Shown here one piece after another: positions 24,563 to 33,289 of a stretch of 61,084 nt of DNA; the stretch's first letter is position 1, and the number at the start of each line of letters is the position of its first letter. Below the pieces are notes generated by a model. That model saw only the letters and a program-made list of their open reading frames with translations, was not told the origin of the DNA and ran no database searches. A program made the translations under genes and the position numbers. The stretch is from Actinomycetota bacterium (GTDB taxonomy: Bacteria; Actinomycetota; Actinomycetes; Nanopelagicales; Nanopelagicaceae): positions 1 to 61,084 of the forward strand of contig RGHD01000004.1 in assembly GCA_010024385.1 (NCBI GenBank), given 5' to 3'.

Positions 24563-25138
24563 ATGTCATTCACCGTTTTTACAGCGTGGGGCTATGAAGT
24601 CTCAGCTCTTGAATTGATTGCAGCAATTACTTCCATTACTGGCGTCTGGCTTGGCACAACTGGAAAGCGCATCACATGGCCATGGTGGGCTTTGAGCAGT
24701 GCTCTCTATATGGTCTTCTTTTATCAAGTTGATCTCTTTGCAAGTGCAGCGCTACAAATAGTTTTTATCGTTGCCGCTATTTGGGGTTGGCGTGATTGGG
24801 CACCAACTGGCGCAGTACCGGGATACCTCAACAATCGCCATCGCTTGTATTGGGTAAGTGCAACTCTTATCTCCGTTTCACTGCTTACACCAGTTCTATC
24901 TCGCCTTGGTGCAGCTGCAACATGGTCTGATGCATTTCTACTTGTTGGCTCACTGGCTGCTCAGATTCTTATGGTGTATGAAAAAGTTGAATCATGGGTC
25001 TTATGGCTCATCATCGACTTAGCCGGAACGATTCAATACGCCTATTTGGGTTATTGGTTTACTGCCGCGCTATACGCACTCTTCACCCTCGTTGCAATTG
25101 TCGGCTTGAAGCGTTGGTATGTCCTTAATCGCAATTGA
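24563..25138 (+). CDS. pnuT: PnuC-family transporter, predicted thiamine transporter PnuT
   Basis: 191 residues with about seven membrane helices. The family W-rich motif is seen in AAIWGWRDWAPTGAVPGYL. PnuC-type proteins are facilitators of vitamin precursors whose uptake is driven by intracellular phosphorylation. PnuC takes nicotinamide riboside, PnuT thiamine, PnuX riboflavin. The TPP riboswitch directly upstream argues strongly for thiamine. The next gene, a P-loop kinase, overlaps by 20 bases and is the obvious candidate for the trapping kinase. Confidence 0.88.
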   Translation: MSFTVFTAWGYEVSALELIAAITSITGVWLGTTGKRITWPWWALSSALYMVFFYQVDLFASAALQIVFIVAAIWGWRDWAPTGAVPGYLNNRHRLYWVSATLISVSLLTPVLSRLGAAATWSDAFLLVGSLAAQILMVYEKVESWVLWLIIDLAGTIQYAYLGYWFTAALYALFTLVAIVGLKRWYVLNRN

Positions 25139-25616
25139 TGGCAGAGCCGGTGCTGGTAAAACAACGTTAGCTGCCAGTATCTTTGAAGAACTATCTGCAG
25201 AAAACACTGTTGCTGTTATTCATATGGATGATCTCTATGATGGGTGGGAAAATGCTCTAAGTGAGCGCCTGACTCAAACTTTAGAGTCAATTGTGAAATC
25301 ACATCAGAACAAAGTTTCTTTTGAAATAGATATCTTCAACTGGCAATCGATGTCCTTTGATTCAAAGCGAGTGATGCATCCTGTTGATATCTTGATTTTA
25401 GAAGGTGTTGGAGCAGGGCAAAAAGTAGTTCGCGATGCTGGTGCAACCCTATATTGGCTAGATATTGATGCTGAAGTTGGCATACAAAGGGTTTTGAATC
25501 GAGATGGCAACCAGATTGCATTGCAGATGAAGCAGTGGCAAATTGCGCAAGAAATACATTTTTTGCGAGATAAGACACGCGAAAACGCGGAACACATTCA
25601 AAGCTCACCAGCTTAA
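25119..25616 (+). CDS. Uridine kinase-like P-loop kinase, candidate thiamine-trapping kinase
   Basis: 165 residues of the uridine kinase-like P-loop fold. Walker A is GRAGAGKTTLA near residue 8, HMDDLYDGWE is the DD motif typical of nucleoside kinases, then LILEGVGAG (Walker B-like) and a basic lid region NRDGNQIALQMKQWQ. This small actinobacterial family has no assigned substrate that I know of. Overlap with pnuT and shared TPP control suggest it phosphorylates thiamine or a precursor such as HMP or a thiazole. That substrate is inference. It is unlike ThiN, Thi80 or ThiL. Confidence 0.8.
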   Translation: MSLIAIDGRAGAGKTTLAASIFEELSAENTVAVIHMDDLYDGWENALSERLTQTLESIVKSHQNKVSFEIDIFNWQSMSFDSKRVMHPVDILILEGVGAGQKVVRDAGATLYWLDIDAEVGIQRVLNRDGNQIALQMKQWQIAQEIHFLRDKTRENAEHIQSSPA

Positions 25617-25622
25617 AAGCCC

Positions 25623-25628
25623 TAAAAT
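25623..25628 (+). promoter_or_regulatory. -10 element of a near-leaderless promoter (pknB)
   Basis: TAAAAT, then seven bases, then the ATG at 25636. It lies just after the kinase gene stop, giving the PASTA kinase its own start point. No ribosome site is visible before the ATG. Confidence 0.45.
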
Positions 25629-25635
25629 CGCCCAT

Positions 25636-27537
25636 ATGTCAGATCTATCGGGTGAGCTCATTGATGGGCGTTATCAACTTACCCGCCAGGTTGCCAATGG
25701 TGGAATGGCCAGTGTTTATGAGGCTATCGATACCCGCTTAGATCGAAAAGTTGCTGTAAAAATTATGCATCCGCATCTAGCCCAAGATGAAGCTTTCGTA
25801 AATCGCTTCATTAGAGAAGCTAAGGCGGCAGCTGCACTCTCCCATCCCAACATTGTTGCCGTCCAAGATCAAGGATGGAATCAAAACGGAGTTCCGGCAG
25901 TCTTTATTGTTATGGAGTTAATCGAAGGTCACACTCTTCGTGAATACCTAAATGAGCGCGGCAGGTTTGAGATTAAAGATGCCATTAACTACCTCACTCC
26001 CATACTCAGCGCACTTGCTGCTGCCCATGATTTAGGAATTGTTCACCGCGATATGAAGCCTGAAAACATTTTGATTTCAAAGGAAGGTCGCATAAAGATC
26101 GCAGATTTCGGTTTAGCGCGCGGAGAAATCATTGGTTCAACTATGACGGCTGAATCTAGTGTGATATTGGGTTCAGTTTCATACCTTTCTCCTGAACAAG
26201 TCCAACGTGGTGTTGCAGACTCAAGAAGTGATGTCTATGCAGTTGGCATCGTGGCATTTGAAATGCTGACTGGTGAGAAACCATTCCTAGGTGAGACGCC
26301 TATTCAAATTGCCTATATGCACGTGAATCAAGAGATTCCCTCCCTTCGCAGCAAGCGCAAAGAAATTCCAGAGGCTTTAGATGAATTGATTCTCAAAGCA
26401 ACTGATCGTGATCCAGATAAGCGCCCACGCACAGCAGGTGAATTCCTTAAAGCTTTGGAAACCATCCAAAATGAGATTGACCCTAAGACAACTCAGATGA
26501 AGTTAGCCCTTGATCTTCCTGTTGAGCCTATTAAGGAAAAGCCACGCGGAAAGATGAAGAAGCAGGTAGAGGAAGAAAAAGAAGAAAGCATTGAAATTAA
26601 AGAAACAACTAAAGAAATTAGAGCTGCAAAGGAAGAGAAAAAGAGGGCGAGCAAGCGTGTGCGCCGCAACCGCAAAGTAGCCATCATTTTGGCAATAGCA
26701 CTTGGTATTGGTGGTTGGTACACATTAGTAGGGCCTGGTTCGCGCGTAGTTGTTCCATCGGTAGTTGGTGGCACCTATGACGAAGCAATATCTACTCTCA
26801 CCCCTCTTGGTCTAACCACAGTAATTTTAGAAAAGCGCTTTGATGAAGATATTGCAAAGGGTGCAATCATTGAATCTGATCCCCCTGGTGGAGGACGTAT
26901 TGCATCTGGTGGGCAAGTCAAATTAATTGTTTCAAAAGGCCCAGAGCGATACATCATTCCGCAAGTTACAGGACTTACTCCTGAGGCTGCCACCGCTGCC
27001 CTTAAGAAATTCCCACTGATAGTTGGCACAAACACTGAAGTATTTAACAAAGAGATTCCTAAAGGCTTTGTCGTTTCTGCATCACCTGCATCAGGCACAC
27101 AAGTTAAGCGTGACACTCCAGTCTCACTAGTTATAAGCAAGGGTGTTGAGACTGTGGCACTTGCATCTTATTCCGGCAAGAGTGGTGAACAAGCACTTAA
27201 TGAATTAAATGATCTGGGCTTTAATGTTGAATCAACCTATGCTTTTAATGAAAAGGTTTTATCAGGTGTGGTTATCTCCCAGACTCCTAGTGGTGTGGAT
27301 GTTGCACCAAAGGGTTCAACTGTTTCTCTCGTCATTTCTAAGGGCTCACAGTATGTCTTTATCCCTAACGTCTTTTCACTTGATCAGATAAAGGCAACTC
27401 AAGCGTTGCAAGACCTGCAACTCAAGGTAGTCGTGAAGAAGTTAGGAACTAAGAAGGTCAAGAAGGTTACAAATATCTCTCCTAAGGTGGGTAGCAAAGT
27501 TAAGCGTGGCAGCGTGGTCACAATTACCGTAGGGTAA
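25636..27537 (+). CDS. pknB: PASTA-domain serine/threonine protein kinase
   Basis: Eukaryotic-type membrane kinase of 633 residues that senses muropeptides or lipid II and phosphorylates division and wall proteins. The cytoplasmic kinase domain (about 10-275) has GGMASVYEA, VAVKIMH, HRDMKPEN and DFGLA. A charged Glu/Lys linker, one membrane helix (about 347-367) and four extracellular PASTA repeats (from about 371 to the end) follow. I start at the ATG at 25636 (MSDLSGELIDGRY), where family homology begins. The longer frame runs back into the kinase gene. Endonuclease IV follows after four bases. Confidence 0.95.
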   Translation: MSDLSGELIDGRYQLTRQVANGGMASVYEAIDTRLDRKVAVKIMHPHLAQDEAFVNRFIREAKAAAALSHPNIVAVQDQGWNQNGVPAVFIVMELIEGHTLREYLNERGRFEIKDAINYLTPILSALAAAHDLGIVHRDMKPENILISKEGRIKIADFGLARGEIIGSTMTAESSVILGSVSYLSPEQVQRGVADSRSDVYAVGIVAFEMLTGEKPFLGETPIQIAYMHVNQEIPSLRSKRKEIPEALDELILKATDRDPDKRPRTAGEFLKALETIQNEIDPKTTQMKLALDLPVEPIKEKPRGKMKKQVEEEKEESIEIKETTKEIRAAKEEKKRASKRVRRNRKVAIILAIALGIGGWYTLVGPGSRVVVPSVVGGTYDEAISTLTPLGLTTVILEKRFDEDIAKGAIIESDPPGGGRIASGGQVKLIVSKGPERYIIPQVTGLTPEAATAALKKFPLIVGTNTEVFNKEIPKGFVVSASPASGTQVKRDTPVSLVISKGVETVALASYSGKSGEQALNELNDLGFNVESTYAFNEKVLSGVVISQTPSGVDVAPKGSTVSLVISKGSQYVFIPNVFSLDQIKATQALQDLQLKVVVKKLGTKKVKKVTNISPKVGSKVKRGSVVTITVG

Positions 27538-27541
27538 GCCA

Positions 27542-28411
27542 ATGCCTAAGGAGTCCAAAAAGCCACGTATTGGTGCCCACGTCCCAACAACTGGCGGAAT
27601 GGCAAAGCGCTCCATTGAATATGCCCAAGAAATCGGTGCAAGTGCTATTCAAGTATTTGCATCGAGTCCGCGTATGTGGGCAATGCCAGAAGCTAAACCT
27701 GAACTTGATGAGGCATACAAAATCAAAGCTGCTGAAATGGATCTTGAAACCTACGTTCATGCTCCTTTTCTTATTAACTTAGGCTCACCGACTGAAGCCA
27801 CATACCTCAACTCTTTAGCCTCTACCAAGTATTCATTGCAACGTGCTGCAGATATAGGAGCACTTGGCGCCGTTATTCACACTGGATCTGCTGTTGATGT
27901 AAACCACGTTGAAAAAGCGTGGAAGCAGATTCATGAGGGCATGATGCCAATTCTTAACGCTCTGCCCGATGATGCTCCATATTTGTTACTGGAACCAACT
28001 GCTGGACAAGGCCAATCCTTAGTTAAGAAGTTAGATGATCTTGAAAACTATTTGAAGGCTCTGGAGTACCATCCAAAGGTTGCAATCTGTCTTGATACCT
28101 GTCACGTCTTTGCTGCAGGCCATGACATCTCTGTTAAAGGCGGCATGAGCGCCACTATCGATTTACTCATTCAAATCGCTGGTGTTGAGCGTTTTCAATT
28201 AGTGCATGCCAATGACTCTATGGATGTATGCGGAGCACTTAAAGATCGCCATCAAAATATTGGCGATGGCCACATTGGTATAGAACCTTTTGCTGAGCTT
28301 CTTGCTCACCCGGCTATTGCTAACGCTCCATTGATTCTTGAAACACCGGGCTTGGAGGAAAAGCACAAGCCTGAAGTTGCGCTGCTTAAGAAGTTACGAG
28401 ATAAAAAGTGA
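27542..28411 (+). CDS. nfo: Endonuclease IV (deoxyribonuclease IV)
   Basis: AP endonuclease of the TIM-barrel AP2 family, 289 residues, cutting 5' to abasic sites in base-excision repair. Metal-ligand motifs are visible: YVHAPFLINLG, AVIHTGSA, LLLEPTAGQG, CLDTCHVFAAGHD, LVHANDSMDVCGALKDRHQNIGDGHIG and ILETPG. It follows pknB closely and its stop overlaps the next start (GTGA). Confidence 0.96.
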   Translation: MPKESKKPRIGAHVPTTGGMAKRSIEYAQEIGASAIQVFASSPRMWAMPEAKPELDEAYKIKAAEMDLETYVHAPFLINLGSPTEATYLNSLASTKYSLQRAADIGALGAVIHTGSAVDVNHVEKAWKQIHEGMMPILNALPDDAPYLLLEPTAGQGQSLVKKLDDLENYLKALEYHPKVAICLDTCHVFAAGHDISVKGGMSATIDLLIQIAGVERFQLVHANDSMDVCGALKDRHQNIGDGHIGIEPFAELLAHPAIANAPLILETPGLEEKHKPEVALLKKLRDKK

Positions 28412-29274
28412 GCGAAACAAAACACCTCTTTAAAATGAAGTTGGCTCCTTGGGCACTTCTTGCAGTTGCTGCAGCATGGGGTTGGGCATTTGTAATCATG
28501 AAGGATGCAATCCAGCGCCAGAGCGTTAACAATTTTCTTTTCACCAGATTCTTACTCGGCGCAGTCGTTATGGTGCTTATCCGTCCGAAGATTTTAACAA
28601 TTCTCAGTAAAGACATTCTGGTACGTGCTTCAGCCGCCGGCACTTTTCTAGGTCTTGGATTCATATTCCAAACCCTTGGACTAGATCGCACGGGGGCTGC
28701 AATCACTGGTTTTGTTACTGGCCTATACGTTGTTTTAACTCCACTGATTGCCTGGTTAGTCCTAAAACAAAAGGTCAATAGATTTACTTGGACCTGTATA
28801 GCTATTGCAACTATCGGACTTGGATTGCTCTCTATTCGTGGATTCACTGTTGGAATCGGTGAGCTCCTTGTATTTATGAGCGCAATTTGTTTTGCCTGCC
28901 ACATCATTTCACTGAGTAAATGGAGTTTGGGCCGCGATGTCTATGCCATGACGGTGGTGCAGTTATTTACGTGTGCTCTACTGGCTGGAATTGCATCTAT
29001 TCCAGAAGGTTATTCACCACCGCCTGATGCAGGCGTATGGGGTGTAGTGATCTTTACGGCAGTTTTTGCAACTGTTATTGCTTTCATTATTCAGACATGG
29101 GCTCAGGCACATATGAGTCCAACTAAAGTTGCCGTCATTTTGACGATGGAAGTTGTCTTTGCCGCCTTTTTCGCAATCATCTTTGGTGGTGAGCGCTTAA
29201 CGCTGCAGAGTGCGCTCGGTGGAATCCTTGTCGTAACTGCTATGTATTTGATTGTTATTAAAGAATCAAAGTAG
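28408..29274 (+). CDS. EamA (DMT) family permease
   Basis: 288 residues with ten predicted membrane helices, formed from two EamA repeats (WGWAFVIMKDAIQR in the first, WAQAHMSPTKVAVILTMEVVFAAFFA in the second). Drug/metabolite transporters of this type usually export amino acids or metabolites. Its place just before threonine aldolase may hint at an amino-acid substrate, but this is weak. It starts at GTG within the nfo stop. Confidence 0.88.
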   Translation: MSETKHLFKMKLAPWALLAVAAAWGWAFVIMKDAIQRQSVNNFLFTRFLLGAVVMVLIRPKILTILSKDILVRASAAGTFLGLGFIFQTLGLDRTGAAITGFVTGLYVVLTPLIAWLVLKQKVNRFTWTCIAIATIGLGLLSIRGFTVGIGELLVFMSAICFACHIISLSKWSLGRDVYAMTVVQLFTCALLAGIASIPEGYSPPPDAGVWGVVIFTAVFATVIAFIIQTWAQAHMSPTKVAVILTMEVVFAAFFAIIFGGERLTLQSALGGILVVTAMYLIVIKESK

Positions 29275-29284
29275 GCTCACAGCT

Positions 29285-30319
29285 ATGGCTATCGATCTGC
29301 GTTCAGACACAGTTACCCGCCCATCACAAGGGATGCGTGATGCAATTGCATCTGCGCCAGTTGGCGATGATGTTTATAGCGATGATCCAACAGTTAACTC
29401 TCTAGAAGAGCGTGTTGCTGCGATGTTTGGTAAAGAAGCTGGTCTGTTCACCCCAACTGGCTCTCTTGCAAATCAGTTAGCAATTCGTATGCTGGTTAAT
29501 CCTGGTGAAGAACTAATTGCCGAGACTAATTCACATATCGTGCGTGCTGAACTTGGAGCTGCTGCAGTATTTAGCGGTATCACTACCCGCACATGGCCAG
29601 CTGCATATGGATTACTCAAGGCAGCTGATGCACTTGAAATTGCCCGCCCAGATTCAGGACCATATCTAGTATCAACTACAGCGATTGCAGTTGAAAATAC
29701 TCACAACTTTGGTGGCGGAACTGTGCAACCACTAGATGAGATCAAGGCTTTACGTAAAGGCGCTGATGCAATGGGATTGGCTCTTCATTTAGATGGCGCC
29801 CGTATTTGGAACGCACATATCGCAAGTGGTGTTGCATTTAATGAATATGGAAAATACTTTGACACCATCAGCGTTTGTTTGTCTAAAGGACTAGGTGCAC
29901 CCATCGGTTCAGTAATGCTTTCAACTAAGGAGCGTGTTGCTAGGGCGCGTGTTTGGCGCAAGCGCTATGGCGCCGGCATGCGCCAGGTGGGATTGCTAGC
30001 AGCTGGTGCTCACTATGCACTTGATAACAACATCAATCGCCTATCGGAGGATCACCGCCGAGCTAAAGAGATTGCCGTTGCAATTGCTGCAATTGATTCT
30101 TCTCTTATTGATCCAACATCAGTTCAAACAAATATCGTGGGATTAGATTTAGCCCACCTTCCAATCACTGCTGCAGAGCTAGCAACTCGTTGCCGTGAAA
30201 AGGGTTTATGGATTAGCGCGCTAGGTCCAAAGTATGCACGCCTAGTGACTCATTTAGATTTTGATGATACTCAGTGCAAAGAAGCAATTGAGATTTTAAA
30301 GGTAGCCCTCGTGGCGTAG
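29285..30319 (+). CDS. ltaE: Low-specificity L-threonine aldolase
   Basis: PLP enzyme of fold type I that splits threonine or allo-threonine into glycine and acetaldehyde. 344 residues. IDLRSDTVTRPSQGMR is the family N-terminus; HNFGGGTVQP, LHLDGARIWNA and the PLP lysine in SVCLSKGLGAPIGSV are present. The start is the ATG at 29285; eleven upstream codons of the longer frame overlap the permease and lack homology. The 3' end overlaps the convergent ogt gene by 24 bases. Confidence 0.94.
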   Translation: MAIDLRSDTVTRPSQGMRDAIASAPVGDDVYSDDPTVNSLEERVAAMFGKEAGLFTPTGSLANQLAIRMLVNPGEELIAETNSHIVRAELGAAAVFSGITTRTWPAAYGLLKAADALEIARPDSGPYLVSTTAIAVENTHNFGGGTVQPLDEIKALRKGADAMGLALHLDGARIWNAHIASGVAFNEYGKYFDTISVCLSKGLGAPIGSVMLSTKERVARARVWRKRYGAGMRQVGLLAAGAHYALDNNINRLSEDHRRAKEIAVAIAAIDSSLIDPTSVQTNIVGLDLAHLPITAAELATRCREKGLWISALGPKYARLVTHLDFDDTQCKEAIEILKVALVA

Positions 30320-30769
30320 TAGCCACTCTTTCTTATTAACTCCGTAAGCATAATTACCTAACGCTCCCCCAGTTTTAACAACTCGGTGGCATGGGACAAC
30401 CAACATAATCGCGTTATTGGCACAGGCACTACCTGCTGCGCGCACAGCAGCTGGAGATCCAGCGCGCTGGGCAATATCAGAGTAAGAGAGAACTTTGCCA
30501 CCAGAGATCTTGCGCATGGCTTTCCATGCAGCCTGTGAAAATGGAGCACCTGGCTGGCTGACTTTGATGCCATTAATGGCAGTGATGTCCCCATCGAAAT
30601 AGTCATTGATCAGATCACTGATAACTGGAATAGATTTTACAATTTTTATGTCTTTGCCAGCATTAAAAGCACTAATAGTTGAAAGATTGGCACCAACTAA
30701 TATCTGATCATCAGCTATGAGATTTAGATTTCCCACAGGAGTCTTATGAGTTGTTACTAATAATGTCAC
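30296..30769 (-). CDS. ogt: Methylated-DNA--protein-cysteine methyltransferase
   Basis: Suicide repair protein that removes O6-alkyl groups from guanine. The active-site PCHRV sits in IMLVVPCHRVVKTGGALGNYA, after an Ogt-type N-terminal domain and the helix-turn-helix SYSDIAQRAGSPAAVRAAGSA. I propose the GTG at 30769 (about 157 residues) because the longer frame starts at a TTG inside aroG with no homology. No strong ribosome site is visible for either, so the start is uncertain. It lies ten bases after aroG on the same strand. Confidence 0.9.
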   Translation of the reverse strand: MTLLVTTHKTPVGNLNLIADDQILVGANLSTISAFNAGKDIKIVKSIPVISDLINDYFDGDITAINGIKVSQPGAPFSQAAWKAMRKISGGKVLSYSDIAQRAGSPAAVRAAGSACANNAIMLVVPCHRVVKTGGALGNYAYGVNKKEWLLRHEGYL

Positions 30770-30779
30770 AAGGAGAAAA

Positions 30780-32126
30780 TTAGCGGTCGCGCAACATCTC
30801 AGCAACTAGGAAGGCAAGCTCCAAGGACTGAGAGTGATTTAAGCGCGGATCGCATGCAGTCTCATAGCGAGAAGCAAGGTCCTCATGTGAAATCTGTTCA
30901 CCACCACCAACACATTCAGTGACATCATCACCGGTTAGTTCGATATGAATTCCACCTGGATGAGTGCCTAACACCTTATGGACTTCAAAGAATCCCTTTA
31001 CTTCATCCATAACATCATCAAATTTACGAGTCTTAAATCCGGTTGGTGCTTCATATGTATTGCCATGCATGGGATCGCAGACCCACAAAACCTTTGCCCC
31101 AGACTTAGTAACACCATCTACTAGAGCAGGCAGAGTTTCACGAATCTTTGCAGCACCCATACGCGTAATAAAAGTAATTCGACCTGGTTCACGATTTGGA
31201 TCTAGTTTGTCAATGAGAGCAAGAGCGTCATTAACTGTGGAATTAGGTCCAAGTTTGATACCAATTGGGTTTCTAACCTTTGAAGCAAAATCAACATGTG
31301 CACCATCTAGTTGACGTGTGCGCTCACCAATCCAGATGAAGTGACCTGACACATTGTATGGATTTCCGGTGCGTGAATCGATACGAGTTAGCGCCTTCTC
31401 GTATTCAAGAATCAATGCTTCATGGCTTGAGAAGAAATCGACAGATTTAAATGACTCAGGATCCACTCCGGCTGATTGCATAAATGAGAGTGCACGGCCA
31501 ATTTCATTGGCCATCTTTTCATAGCGCTCACCAACTGATGAATCGCGGATGAAACCCTTGTTCCACTCATGGACTTGGCGAAGATCAGCAAAGCCACCTT
31601 GTGTGAAAGCGCGTACTAAGTTCAAAGTTGAAGCTGATGTGTTGTAAACACGTACTAAACGGTTTGGATCTGGGGTTCTAGAAACCTCATTGAACTCAAT
31701 AGCATTTACTGCATCGCCGCGGTATGCAGGAAGAGTTACATCACCTCGGGTTTCGAAGTCATTCGAACGAGGTTTAGCAAACTGACCAGCCATACGACCA
31801 ACTTTTACAACTGGCAATGACGAGTAGTACTGCAAAACTGCAGCCATCTGCAAAATAGTTTTAATCCGGTTTCTAATTGAATCTGCAGTTGCTGCAGCAA
31901 ATGTCTCTGCGCAATCTCCACCTTGTAACCAGAATGCTTTTCCCTCTGCAGCAAGTGCAATACGTGCCTTTAAATCATCACATTCACCAGCAAAGACAAG
32001 TGGTGGAAATGATTTAAGTTCAGCAACTGCTGCCTTAATCGGAGCACCCTCTGGACCGCCAGGCCACTGTGGTTGCTGTGCAGCCACAAGACCAGGCGTG
32101 AAGAGATTATCTAGAGGAGAAGTCAT
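30780..32126 (-). CDS. aroG: 3-deoxy-7-phosphoheptulonate synthase, class II
   Basis: First enzyme of the shikimate pathway, joining PEP and erythrose 4-phosphate. 448 residues, the plant/actinobacterial class II type. LQGGDCAETFA, VKVGRMAGQFAKPRS, HFIWIGERTRQLDGAHVDF, GIKLGPNST and DPMHGNT are diagnostic. It has a TATCCT element six bases before the ATG and no ribosome site, so it is probably translated from a leaderless mRNA. ogt follows. Confidence 0.96.
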   Translation of the reverse strand: MTSPLDNLFTPGLVAAQQPQWPGGPEGAPIKAAVAELKSFPPLVFAGECDDLKARIALAAEGKAFWLQGGDCAETFAAATADSIRNRIKTILQMAAVLQYYSSLPVVKVGRMAGQFAKPRSNDFETRGDVTLPAYRGDAVNAIEFNEVSRTPDPNRLVRVYNTSASTLNLVRAFTQGGFADLRQVHEWNKGFIRDSSVGERYEKMANEIGRALSFMQSAGVDPESFKSVDFFSSHEALILEYEKALTRIDSRTGNPYNVSGHFIWIGERTRQLDGAHVDFASKVRNPIGIKLGPNSTVNDALALIDKLDPNREPGRITFITRMGAAKIRETLPALVDGVTKSGAKVLWVCDPMHGNTYEAPTGFKTRKFDDVMDEVKGFFEVHKVLGTHPGGIHIELTGDDVTECVGGGEQISHEDLASRYETACDPRLNHSQSLELAFLVAEMLRDR

Positions 32127-32132
32127 GGGTTA

Positions 32133-32138
32133 AGGATA
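32133..32138 (-). promoter_or_regulatory. -10 element of a leaderless promoter (aroG)
   Basis: TATCCT on the minus strand, six bases, then the aroG ATG. No -35 match is evident. Confidence 0.55.
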
Positions 32139-32167
32139 GAGAATCAATTGATAATCGCGTACCGCAA

Positions 32168-33193
32168 TTATCCAAAGAAGATCTCTGACTCCTTATAGCG
32201 ATCTAGGGGAACGAGTTTGAGCTGTTCAGTGGCAGATGCCAGCGGAACACGCACGATATCGGTGCCATGAAGTGCAACCATCTTGCCCCAGTCTCCTTCG
32301 TGAGCGGCAGTAATTGCCTGCAGACCAAATCGTGTAGCAAGAACACGATCAAATGCTGTTGGAGATCCACCACGTTGGATGTGTCCCAGAACAGATGTGC
32401 GTGCTTCTTTGCCTGTGCGCGCTTCAATCTCATTGGCTAGCCAATCACCAATACCTGAAAGCTTGACGTGACCAAATGAATCAAGTGTCTGATCCTTTGT
32501 GACCATGTCGCCCTCTTGAGGAATAGCACCCTCTGCAATAACGATGATGGGTGCGTAATGAGATTTGAATCGCGATTCAACCCATTCGCATACCTTTTCA
32601 ATTGAGAACTTTTGTTCAGGAATCAAAATACAAGCTGCTCCACCTGCAAGCCCTGAGTGAAGTGCAATCCAGCCAGCATGGCGACCCATTACCTCAACGA
32701 TTAATGCACGGTGATGTGACTCTGCTGTTGTGTGCAGACGATCGATTGCTTCAACTGCGATATTGACAGCGGTATCAAAACCAAATGTGTAGTCAGTGTT
32801 GTTCAAATCATTATCAATTGTCTTTGGAACACCAATAACTTTTACGCCAAGTGAATCAAGCTTTGTTGCAACACCCAGAGTGTCTTCACCACCGATTGCA
32901 ATAAGTGCATCGATACCAGCTTTAGCTAGATTGTCTTTAATCTTTTCTACGCCACCCTCGATTTTGAAGGGGTTAGTGCGAGAAGATCCTAAGATTGTTC
33001 CGCCGCGAGGCAAGATGCCACGAGTTGTTTCAATATTCAGAGGCATTGTTAAGCCCTCTAATGGACCTTTCCAACCATCGCGAAAACCTACAAATTCATG
33101 TCCATACTCTTTTACGCCTTTACGAACTACGGCACGGATCACAGCATTTAGACCTGGGCAATCTCCGCCACCAGTTAGCACACCAATACGCAT
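32168..33193 (-). CDS. pfp: 6-phosphofructokinase, predicted pyrophosphate-dependent
   Basis: 341 residues of the PfkA superfamily. It interconverts fructose 6-phosphate and fructose 1,6-bisphosphate. Family landmarks are GVLTGGGDCPGLNAV, PKTIDNDLNNTDYTFGFDTA and EVMGRHAGW. Two residues decide the phosphoryl donor: position 104 is Asp (GGEDTLG, numbering equal to E. coli PfkA) and 124 is Lys (PKTIDND). ATP enzymes have Gly at both; Asp and Lys mark PPi-dependent enzymes such as that of Amycolatopsis. The start is the ATG at 33193 with a GGAG site inside the longer frame. Confidence 0.93.
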   Translation of the reverse strand: MRIGVLTGGGDCPGLNAVIRAVVRKGVKEYGHEFVGFRDGWKGPLEGLTMPLNIETTRGILPRGGTILGSSRTNPFKIEGGVEKIKDNLAKAGIDALIAIGGEDTLGVATKLDSLGVKVIGVPKTIDNDLNNTDYTFGFDTAVNIAVEAIDRLHTTAESHHRALIVEVMGRHAGWIALHSGLAGGAACILIPEQKFSIEKVCEWVESRFKSHYAPIIVIAEGAIPQEGDMVTKDQTLDSFGHVKLSGIGDWLANEIEARTGKEARTSVLGHIQRGGSPTAFDRVLATRFGLQAITAAHEGDWGKMVALHGTDIVRVPLASATEQLKLVPLDRYKESEIFFG

Positions 33194-33277
33194 TATTAAC
33201 TCCATTGAAAAGAAAATGATGAAGGGCTCGAGCTATCAATAGCGCCCGGCCTGTGGTCAACGCTGACTGGAACAGTC

Positions 33278-33283
33278 TAGCCT
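33278..33283 (+). promoter_or_regulatory. -10 element of a leaderless promoter (xylB)
   Basis: TAGCCT, then six bases (TGCCAC), then the xylB ATG at 33290. The gap to pfp is 96 bases and divergent. Confidence 0.55.
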
Positions 33284-33289
33284 TGCCAC

